Shown here: positions 1 to 5,046 of the stretch, piece after piece
Position numbering within the stretch: position 1 is the stretch's first letter
How the letters are laid out: every line of letters starts with the position of its first letter
Source: Reyranella sp.
GTDB taxonomy: Bacteria; Pseudomonadota; Alphaproteobacteria; Reyranellales; Reyranellaceae
DNA: 5,046 nucleotides
Assembly (NCBI GenBank): GCA_030681635.1
Contig: JAUXRT010000135.1
Span: forward strand, 1 to 5,046
Reading direction: 5' to 3'
The notes under the pieces: generated by a model
What the model was told of the DNA's origin: nothing
Database searches by the model: none
The model's input: the letters and a program-made list of their open reading frames with translations, nothing else
Program-made: the position numbers and the translations under genes

Positions 1-1803
1 GCGGAAATCTTCGTCTTCAAGGATGCCCTGATCGTTCTGGGAACGGCGGCCATCGTGGCGCCGGTCGTGCATCGGTTGAAGGTCAGCCCGATCCTGGGTT
101 TTCTGGTCGTCGGCGCCCTGCTCGGCCCGCATGGGCTGGGACAGCTCGCCGACTATTCACGCGCCATCGACTGGCTGACCGTCACCGGCGAGAAGCAGAT
201 CGCCTTCATTGCCGATCTGGGAATCGTCTTCCTGCTGTTCTTCATCGGCCTGGAACTGTCGATGCGCCGCATGATCACCATGCGCCGGCTGGTGTTCGGG
301 CTGGGCGGGCTGCAGGTCTCCCTGACGGCGATCGCCCTCAGCCTCGGCGCCCTGTGGCTCGGCCAGCCGCCGGCGGCGGCCCTGATCATCGGTGCCTGCC
401 TGGCACTGTCCTCGACGGCCATCGTGATGGAACTGCTGAGCGGCCAGCGCCGCATGATGTCGACCACCGGCCGCACCAGCTTCGCCATCCTGATCGCCCA
501 GGATCTTGCCGTGGTGCCGCTCTTGTTCCTGATCAGCGCACTGGGCGGCAATAGCGACGGTTCCGTCGTGCAGGGCGTGGTGATCGCGCTGGTCGAGGCG
601 GCCATCGCTGTCGGCGTGATCGCCGTCGTTGGCCGCGTCGTGCTGAAGCCGCTGTTCCGTCTGGCGGCGAGCACGGACAATCCGGAATTCTTCATGGCCG
701 CCACCCTGCTGATCGCCGTCGGCTCCGGCGTGATCGCCTCCGCCGCCGGCATCTCGATGGCGCTGGGCGCCTTCATTGCCGGGCTTCTCCTTGCCGAGAC
801 CGAATACCGCCGCGCGGTCGAGGCGATGATCGATCCCTTCCGCGGCCTGCTGCTGGGAGTCTTCTTCTTCTCCGTCGGCATGCATATCGACCTGGGGTTC
901 ATCTGGCGCGAGCCGCTGCTGGTGGTTGGTGGGTTCCTCGCCATGATCGTGGCCAAGACGCTGCTGCTGGCGCCGCTCTGCCGGCTGTTTGGCGTGCCGT
1001 GGTCGACCAGCATGGAGACCAGCCTGCTGCTGGCTCCCGGCGGCGAGTTCGCCTTCATCGGCATTGGCCTTGCGACCCAGTTCAAGTTGGTCGACAGCGG
1101 CGTGGCGGCGGGTGTGCTCGCCATGGTGTCGTTGACCATGGCGACGCTGCCGCTCATCGCTTTGGCCGCCCGGCGCATCCACAAGCGCCTCGATGCCGAC
1201 GCGCCGTCGCGACCCTCCTCGACCGTACTGCCGCCGGATGACCGGACCAAGCGCGTCATCGTCGTGGGGCATGGCCGTGTCGGCCAGCTGGTCTGTGATC
1301 TCCTCGACAAGCACGAGATCCCCTATCTCGCCACCGACAAGGACGTCACCCTCGTCGAACGCTGGCGCAACCTCGGCCGCCCGATCTACTACGGCGATGC
1401 CAGCAACCCGATCTACCTGCAGCGCTGCGGCATCGACGAGGCGGCGGGCGTCATCGTCACCATCGACACCGCCGTCGTCGACGATGTCGTGCGGGCGGTG
1501 CGGGCGCGCCGGCCCGACGTGATGATCGTGGCGCGCGCCCATGATGCCCAGCACGCCCGTCACCTCTACACGCTCGGCGTCACCGACACGGTGCCGGAGA
1601 CCATCGAGGCGAGCCTGCAGCTCGCCGAAACGGCGCTGGTCGGCTTGGGCGTGCCGATGGGGCTGGTGATCGCCTCGATCCATGAGCGCCGCGAGACGGT
1701 CCGTCGCGAGTTGCAGTCCGCTGCCGGAACGACGAGCCTGTTGACCGAGCAGATCCGTCAGGCCCGGCAGACGGCACGACGCGACCGGAAGGCCAAATCA
1801 TGA
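1..1803 (+). CDS. CPA2-family (KefB/KefC-like) cation:proton antiporter with TrkA-N domain, 5'-truncated by window edge
   Basis: Inner-membrane monovalent cation:proton antiporter of the CPA2 family, probably K+/H+ exchange. The frame is open from base 1, so the true start is upstream; 600 residues are visible and by family length only a few are missing. The GTG at 55 is an internal codon. Residues about 1-390 (first visible codon = 1) form a Na+/H+-exchanger domain of roughly 12 hydrophobic helices. Family motifs include LSSTAI near 136-141, AQD near 166-168 and GAFIAGLLLAE near 256-266. Residues about 417-545 form a TrkA-N/KTN Rossmann domain: VVGHGRVG (421-428), an acidic residue after strand 2 (ATDKD, 444-448) and YGDASNP (464-470). 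The tail is rich in Arg/Lys. The loop that in E. coli KefC reads HALESDIEPFK reads RAVEAMIDPFR here, so glutathione gating should not be assumed. No KefF/KefG-type partner gene is present in the window. Family assignment is firm; the transported ion is inferred. Confidence 0.93.
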   Translation, partial: AEIFVFKDALIVLGTAAIVAPVVHRLKVSPILGFLVVGALLGPHGLGQLADYSRAIDWLTVTGEKQIAFIADLGIVFLLFFIGLELSMRRMITMRRLVFGLGGLQVSLTAIALSLGALWLGQPPAAALIIGACLALSSTAIVMELLSGQRRMMSTTGRTSFAILIAQDLAVVPLLFLISALGGNSDGSVVQGVVIALVEAAIAVGVIAVVGRVVLKPLFRLAASTDNPEFFMAATLLIAVGSGVIASAAGISMALGAFIAGLLLAETEYRRAVEAMIDPFRGLLLGVFFFSVGMHIDLGFIWREPLLVVGGFLAMIVAKTLLLAPLCRLFGVPWSTSMETSLLLAPGGEFAFIGIGLATQFKLVDSGVAAGVLAMVSLTMATLPLIALAARRIHKRLDADAPSRPSSTVLPPDDRTKRVIVVGHGRVGQLVCDLLDKHEIPYLATDKDVTLVERWRNLGRPIYYGDASNPIYLQRCGIDEAAGVIVTIDTAVVDDVVRAVRARRPDVMIVARAHDAQHARHLYTLGVTDTVPETIEASLQLAETALVGLGVPMGLVIASIHERRETVRRELQSAAGTTSLLTEQIRQARQTARRDRKAKS

Positions 1804-1805
1804 GG
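1802..1805 (+). promoter_or_regulatory. Ribosome binding site (GAGG) for the EEP gene, overlapping the antiporter stop
   Basis: GAGG lies five bases before the GTG at 1811 and overlaps the TGA (1801-1803) of the antiporter gene. This supports the GTG as the start and suggests translational coupling of the two genes on one transcript. The site is short and is inferred from position alone. Confidence 0.5.
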
Positions 1806-1810
1806 CGTGC

Positions 1811-2488
1811 GTGAAGGTCATCAGCTGGAATCTGCTGCGCCTGACCGGCGCCGCCGTCGAGGACGTGGCAACCCTGGTGGAGCGCGAGAAGCCCGACCTG
1901 TTGCTGATGCAGGAGGCGACCGAGCACATGGACCGCCTGCCGACGCTGGCCGGTGGCCACTTTCATCGTCAGCCATGGCCCGGGCGCATTCACGGTCTCG
2001 CGGTCTGGACGAAAAGCCGACACATCACGCCGCATGCCCTGCCGCTGCCGGCCTCGCGGCTGCCCGGCCGGCTGCCGCGCCGCCGCGCGCAGATCATCCA
2101 GGTGGGCGACATCACCTTCGCCAATGTGCATCTTTCGCACGGCCAGCTCCTCAACCGCCGCCAGCTCGCCCGAATCGCGGCGTCTCTCCGAGGCAAGCCC
2201 TCAGCGATCATCGGCGACTACAACGCCGTCGGCCCCATCCTGGTGCCCGGCTTCTTCGATGTCGGGCCGCTTGAGCCGACCCACTTCGCCCGCAACGTCG
2301 TCCCCTTTCGCCTCGATCGCTGCCTCGTGCACGGGTTGCGCTGCAGCCTGACCAGCACGCTTGCCTTCGGCCCGTCCGACCATCGGCCGATCGTGCTCGA
2401 CCTTCACCTCTCGGAAACAGCCTCCAAGCGCGACCCGCTGCGGGCGACCCGCCACCGCATCGCCCGGCTTCGCGCTGCGTTGCGTTAG
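1811..2488 (+). CDS. Endonuclease/exonuclease/phosphatase (EEP) superfamily protein
   Basis: Predicted Mg2+-dependent phosphoesterase of the DNase I-like EEP fold, 225 residues, which is compact for the family. No signal peptide or membrane segment is seen, so it is probably cytoplasmic. The catalytic set looks complete: SWN with Asn7, QE with Glu35 (metal ligand), NVHLSH with His107, GDYNA with Asp136 and Asn138, LDR with Asp169, and SDHRP with Asp190/His191. The last 20 or so residues are Arg-rich. The start is GTG, chosen because the family's first strand (KVISWN) begins at once and a GAGG precedes it. It sits seven bases after the antiporter stop, so the two are probably co-transcribed. 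The substrate cannot be told from sequence: members of this fold act on DNA, RNA, phosphoinositides, sphingomyelin or nucleotides. A possible clue is the cardiolipin synthase gene downstream on the opposite strand, because E. coli ybhP (EEP) neighbours clsB. Family assignment is strong; biological role unknown. Confidence 0.9.
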   Translation: MKVISWNLLRLTGAAVEDVATLVEREKPDLLLMQEATEHMDRLPTLAGGHFHRQPWPGRIHGLAVWTKSRHITPHALPLPASRLPGRLPRRRAQIIQVGDITFANVHLSHGQLLNRRQLARIAASLRGKPSAIIGDYNAVGPILVPGFFDVGPLEPTHFARNVVPFRLDRCLVHGLRCSLTSTLAFGPSDHRPIVLDLHLSETASKRDPLRATRHRIARLRAALR

Positions 2489-2592
2489 AGCGGAATGACG
2501 CCAAACCGTCTGCCGTCCCGCACGCCGGAACGCCAGTGACGGCGGGCTTTTCGCCCACGTTCCGGGCCCACCTGAATGGGACAAATGTTGTG

Positions 2593-2640
2593 CCCGGAGT
2601 TGGGCCAGACTCCGGGATAAGCCTTGTTTGACGGGCTTTT
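2593..2640 (+). terminator. Candidate terminator: two tandem hairpins ending in a short T run
   Basis: The first hairpin has a perfect 8-base stem (CCCGGAGT at 2593-2600, ACTCCGGG at 2609-2616) with an 8-base loop but no T tract after it. The second follows at once: AAGCC (2619-2623) pairs with GGCTT (2634-2638) and runs into T residues to 2640. It lies 104 bases after the EEP stop, in the right orientation to end the antiporter-EEP transcript. The weak second stem and short T run make this tentative; the 8-base stem would form on either strand. Confidence 0.4.
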
Positions 2641-2680
2641 GTCGACGTCTGTTTCTTCTTCAATGTCACAAGCCCCAGCG

Positions 2681-2697
2681 CGCCTGTGCCCCAGGCG
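2681..2697. repeat. Short inverted repeat (6-base stem, 5-base loop)
   Basis: CGCCTG (2681-2686) and CAGGCG (2692-2697) flank TGCCC. A G-U pair could lengthen the stem on the plus strand (2680 with 2698). No T tract follows on either strand, so it is not a standard intrinsic terminator. It may be part of a larger RNA structure or chance in GC-rich DNA. Confidence 0.35.
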
Positions 2698-2820
2698 TCG
2701 TTAAGTGTCTGTTCCGGCGGCGTTATCTGGCGCTCGGTTGAGACGGGCTCACTGTTGGGACTTCCACGGAATGGCGTGACGACTCGTGGCGGCTGCACCC
2801 ACACGCTCGATTGCGTCGTA

Positions 2821-2837
2821 CCCGCGGCGTGCGCGGG
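2821..2837. repeat. GC-only inverted repeat (6-base stem, 5-base loop)
   Basis: CCCGCG (2821-2826) and CGCGGG (2832-2837) flank GCGTG. The stem is all G/C and should be stable on either strand. No T tract follows directly on either strand. It could contribute to termination of read-through from either side; function not shown. Confidence 0.35.
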
Positions 2838-2849
2838 CGGGTCATGCCC

Positions 2850-2879
2850 AAAAGAAAAGGCCGGCGCGGTCCACGCGTC
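2850..2879 (-). terminator. Weak candidate terminator for the minus-strand cls operon
   Basis: Read on the minus strand, a short CGCG/CGCG stem (2874-2877 with 2865-2868, 5-base loop) is followed after a few bases by GGCC and then TTTTCTTTT (complement of 2851-2859 plus flanking bases). It lies about 85 bases past the cls stop. The T-rich run is one of few in the window, which supports a termination role, but the stem is short and separated from the T run. Confidence 0.25.
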
Positions 2880-2928
2880 AGCCTACCACAAAACATGACA
2901 TAAATCTGCTGAACTTGCAATTCACATC

Positions 2929-2952
2929 CGCGTGAGCCGATGCCGACACGCG
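2929..2952 (-). repeat. Inverted repeat just downstream of the cls stop
   Basis: CGCGTG (2929-2934) and CACGCG (2947-2952) form a 6-base stem with a 12-base loop, starting 10 bases after the cls stop on the minus strand. No T tract follows, so it may protect the 3' end of the mRNA or be part of a termination region rather than be a complete intrinsic terminator. Confidence 0.3.
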
Positions 2953-2962
2953 CCAGGACGAC

Positions 2963-4381
2963 CTACAGATAAGGCTGCAACAGGCGGGCGGCGCCGTTGC
3001 GCAGCCGCGTCGGCAGGGGCACGGCATCGAGCTCGGCAACCATCAACCGGCGGCAGCTCTGCGTCGCCACCGCGATTTCGTGCGCAAAGCCGGTATCGTG
3101 CAGCTCGACGTTGAGCTCGAAGTTGAGCCGGAAGCTCCTGGTGTCCCAGTTGGCGCTGCCGATCATCGACCAGCTGTCGTCGACGGTCATCAGCTTCGAA
3201 TGCTCGAAGGGCGGCGGCAGCAGCCAGATACGGCAGCCCGCCTCGATCAGCGGCCGCAGCGGAACCTGCCGCGCCCAGTCCAGGACCGCATGGTTGCCGC
3301 GCTCGGGAAGGATCAGGTCAACCTCAATCCCTCGCATTGCGGCGAGCCCCAAGGCCATCGTCAACGGCTCGGGCGGCAGGAAATACGGCGTCACCACGCG
3401 AACCGACCTGCGGGCGCAGGAAATGGCCTGCAGCGCCACGAATTCGATGCGCTCGTTGTCCTCGTCGGGTCCGGAGGTCACCACCCGGGCTGAAACAACG
3501 CCGGCCTTTTCGATCGGCGGGAACCAGGCGCCGTCGGGCAGGGTCTCACCGGTCGCGAACAGCCAGTCGTCGGCGAAGGCATCGGTAAGCTGCTCGACGA
3601 CCGGTCCCTCGAAGCGGAAATGGGTGTCGCGCACGGGATCGGCCGGCTTGCCGGCCTGCATGTTCTCCGCGCCGATGTTCAGGCCGCCGGTGAAGCCGAT
3701 GCGGCCGTCGATCACCAACACCTTGCGATGGTTGCGCAGGTTCACGAACGGCATGCGCCAGGGAAGGTACGAATGGAGGAAGCGCGCAACCGGCACGCCG
3801 GCCTGGCTGAGCCGCCGGTAGGTTCCCGACCAGAAATAGCCGCCGCCGACGCCGTCGATGAGCACCCTCACCTGCACGCCGCGGCGCTGGGCCTCGATCA
3901 GGGCCTGGTGGAACGGCTCGCCCGCGGCGTCGGCCCGGAAGATGTAGCTCTGGAGTCCGATGCTCGTGCGAGCCCGGCCGATCTCCTCCAGCATGCGGGG
4001 GTAGGCTTCGTCACCGCTCCGCAGGGCTTCAACTTTGTTGCCGTGCTCGCGCGGCAGCCCGGTCAGCCGGCCGACGGCGAATTCCAGCGGCGCCAGCGGA
4101 TCGTCGGGCGACATGTCGGCCGATGCTGCTTCGGCAATGGCAGGTTGCGAACGGGTGCGCAGCAGCCGCTTGGCGCGGCGCTTGACGCGATTGATGCCCA
4201 TGATCGCGTACAGCATGCCGCCGATGAACGGCGACAGCCAGGCAATGCCGATCCAGGAGACGGCAGCGCCGACATTGCGCTTGTAGAGCAGGACATGGAT
4301 GGTGACGGCGCTGGCGATGGCGATATGCATCACCGCGGCGAATTCACCGATCAGCCAGAGCAGCTCCCCGGTCAGGGTCAC
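2963..4381 (-). CDS. cls: Cardiolipin synthase, ClsA-like, phospholipase D superfamily
   Basis: Membrane phospholipid synthase of the PLD superfamily. Family members make cardiolipin from two phosphatidylglycerols, or from one plus another phospholipid. It has 472 residues, close to E. coli ClsA. Two N-terminal membrane segments (about 7-31 and 38-62) form a PLDc_N-type region, with KRN between them and a basic stretch (NRVKRRAKR) after the second. Two PLD repeats follow, each with a full HKD motif: HRKVLVID (His218, Lys220, Asp225) then GFTGG, and HSKLMTVD (His394, Lys396, Asp401) then GSANWD. The GTG start at 4381 keeps the first membrane segment whole and matches the ClsA N-terminus; starting at Met18 would cut it. 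No good ribosome binding site is visible at normal distance (an AGGG lies about 18 bases upstream), and the gene begins seven bases after the aminotransferase stop, so coupled translation is likely. Other PLD-family lipid synthases are possible, but the two-helix N-terminus favours Cls. Confidence 0.93.
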   Translation of the reverse strand: MTLTGELLWLIGEFAAVMHIAIASAVTIHVLLYKRNVGAAVSWIGIAWLSPFIGGMLYAIMGINRVKRRAKRLLRTRSQPAIAEAASADMSPDDPLAPLEFAVGRLTGLPREHGNKVEALRSGDEAYPRMLEEIGRARTSIGLQSYIFRADAAGEPFHQALIEAQRRGVQVRVLIDGVGGGYFWSGTYRRLSQAGVPVARFLHSYLPWRMPFVNLRNHRKVLVIDGRIGFTGGLNIGAENMQAGKPADPVRDTHFRFEGPVVEQLTDAFADDWLFATGETLPDGAWFPPIEKAGVVSARVVTSGPDEDNERIEFVALQAISCARRSVRVVTPYFLPPEPLTMALGLAAMRGIEVDLILPERGNHAVLDWARQVPLRPLIEAGCRIWLLPPPFEHSKLMTVDDSWSMIGSANWDTRSFRLNFELNVELHDTGFAHEIAVATQSCRRLMVAELDAVPLPTRLRNGAARLLQPYL

Positions 4382-4388
4382 GCGGGCG

Positions 4389-5046
4389 TCAGGCGACCGC
4401 CCTGATCGTCTTGGCCGTGATGTCGATGATCTCGTCGATCTGCGCCTTCTCGATCACCAGCGGCGGCGACATGGCGATGGCGTCGCCCGACTGGCGGACC
4501 ATCAGACCGAGATCGAACGCCTTGGTGAAGGCGGCGTAGCCGCGGGTCCCGACCGCGCCGCTCGGCGCCAGGTCGATGCCGGCAGCGAGGCCCAGGTTGC
4601 GGATGTCGGTGACGTTGGGCAGGCCCTTCAGCGAATGCACACCCTCTTCCCAGTAGGGCGAGAGTTCAGCCGCGCGCTCGAACAGGTTCTCGTCGCGATA
4701 GATATCGAGGACCGCCGAGGCCGCGGCGCAGGCCAGCGGATGCGCCGAGTAGGTGTAGCCGTGGAACAGGTCGACGGCGCTCTCCGGCCCGTTCATCAGC
4801 CCGTCGAACACCGGCTTCCTCACGAACACGCCGCCCATCGGCACCGTGGCGTTGGAGATGCCCTTGGCCACCGTCATCAGGTCGGGAATGACGCCGAACT
4901 TGTCGGCGGCAAAGCCGGTGCCGAGGCGGCCGAAGCCGGTGATGACCTCGTCGAAGATCAAGAGGATGCCATGCTTCGTGCAGATCTCGCGCAGCCGCTT
5001 GAGATAGCCTTTTGGCGGGATGAGCACGCCGGTCGAGCCGGCGACC
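4389..5046 (-). CDS. Class III PLP aminotransferase, omega-amino acid (beta-alanine):pyruvate type, C-terminal half
   Basis: PLP-dependent class III aminotransferase that probably moves an amino group from an omega-amino acid or amine to pyruvate. About 218 residues are visible, roughly the C-terminal half of a 440-460 residue family; the frame stays open past the right edge (VAGSTGV precedes the internal GTG at 5025-5027), so the start is outside. Landmarks are FDEVITGFGR, whose Asp (codon 4950-4952) contacts the PLP ring nitrogen in this family; VAKGISN, with the Schiff-base Lys (codon 4863-4865); HGYTYSAHP, the phosphate-contacting loop; and LMVRQSGD, whose Arg (codon 4494-4496) sits where omega-transaminases carry the mobile carboxylate-binding Arg. 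From memory, the overall pattern is close to Pseudomonas beta-alanine:pyruvate and Vibrio/Chromobacterium omega-transaminases. It is upstream of cls in a likely operon. The fold class is certain; the exact amino donor is not. Confidence 0.93.
   Translation of the reverse strand, partial: VAGSTGVLIPPKGYLKRLREICTKHGILLIFDEVITGFGRLGTGFAADKFGVIPDLMTVAKGISNATVPMGGVFVRKPVFDGLMNGPESAVDLFHGYTYSAHPLACAAASAVLDIYRDENLFERAAELSPYWEEGVHSLKGLPNVTDIRNLGLAAGIDLAPSGAVGTRGYAAFTKAFDLGLMVRQSGDAIAMSPPLVIEKAQIDEIIDITAKTIRAVA

Larger units (their letters stand above)
2489..2962. other. 474-base intergenic region between convergent genes
   Basis: No convincing gene was found. Open frames on both strands here have no recognisable motif, no good ribosome binding site and unusual residue composition (for example a Cys-rich 70-codon frame at 2686-2898). 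By my count GC falls to about 53% in 2581-2640 and about 47% in 2881-2940, against about 68% in a sampled coding stretch (601-660). The region holds several short inverted repeats, listed separately. Both neighbouring genes end into it, so it needs terminators but no promoters for them. No tRNA, tmRNA, SRP RNA or RNase P hallmarks were recognised. It could hide a small RNA or be decayed coding sequence. Confidence 0.7.

Noticed and set aside
157..1683. Long minus-strand open frame (508 codons) opposite the antiporter gene
   Set aside because: It is antisense to a clear membrane-transporter gene. Its translation is dominated by Asp, His, Arg, Gln and Gly with no recognisable domain, as expected for a shadow frame in GC-rich coding DNA. 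The same applies to the frame at 153-1310.
2208..2804. 198-codon minus-strand frame overlapping the EEP 3' end and the intergenic region
   Set aside because: It overlaps the conserved C-terminal part of the EEP gene, shows no known motif and has biased composition. Only the intergenic part could be real, and nothing supports it as coding.
2700..2880. Possible 6S, tmRNA, SRP RNA or RNase P RNA
   Set aside because: I looked for the hallmark sequences of these RNAs (tag-coding stretch, SRP GGAA loop context, RNase P conserved core) on both strands and found none that fit; this cannot replace a covariance-model search.
2686..2898. 70-codon plus-strand frame with several Cys residues
   Set aside because: It starts at a GTG with no ribosome binding site, has no recognisable motif, and its Cys residues show no regular metal-binding spacing. 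Chance is the simplest explanation.
2890..2925. Possible sigma70-like promoter on the minus strand (TTGCAA, 17 bases, CATGTT)
   Set aside because: The -10 match is poor and no gene begins downstream on that strand. It lies just after the cls stop, so no role is evident.
3620..4405. 261-codon plus-strand frame opposite cls
   Set aside because: It is antisense to the complete PLD-family gene with two HKD motifs, and its Asp/His/Gln-rich translation is typical of a shadow frame.

Overview
The window looks like ordinary chromosomal DNA from a GC-rich proteobacterium, most likely an alphaproteobacterium. Coding GC is about 65-70% with strong G/C bias at third positions, and the proteins resemble alphaproteobacterial members of their families. 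I see no phage, transposon, CRISPR or rRNA/tRNA signature. The genus cannot be fixed from this sequence.

There are four genes in two convergent blocks. On the plus strand, bases 1-1803 carry nearly all of a CPA2-family (KefB/KefC-like) cation:proton antiporter with a C-terminal NAD-binding TrkA-N (KTN) domain. Its first few codons lie upstream of the window. Seven bases after its stop comes a compact 225-residue enzyme of the endonuclease/exonuclease/phosphatase (EEP) superfamily with all expected catalytic residues (1811-2488). The minus-strand block enters from the right: the C-terminal half of a class III PLP aminotransferase of the omega-amino acid (beta-alanine):pyruvate type (4389 to beyond 5046), then, after another 7-base gap, a ClsA-like cardiolipin synthase of the phospholipase D superfamily with two N-terminal membrane segments and two intact HKD motifs (2963-4381).

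Between the two 3' ends lies a 474-base gap (2489-2962) with no convincing gene. Parts of it are clearly less GC-rich than the coding DNA, and it holds several short inverted repeats. The simplest reading is transcription-termination signals for both blocks. A small structured RNA cannot be excluded.

Functionally, two of the four products are membrane-related: an antiporter and a phospholipid synthase. The EEP protein beside a cardiolipin synthase recalls the E. coli clsB (ybhO)-ybhP neighbourhood, which is the most suggestive link here. I found no strong evidence of an undescribed system. The points worth checking are the EEP/Cls pairing, the altered regulatory loop of the antiporter and the unexplained intergenic segment.
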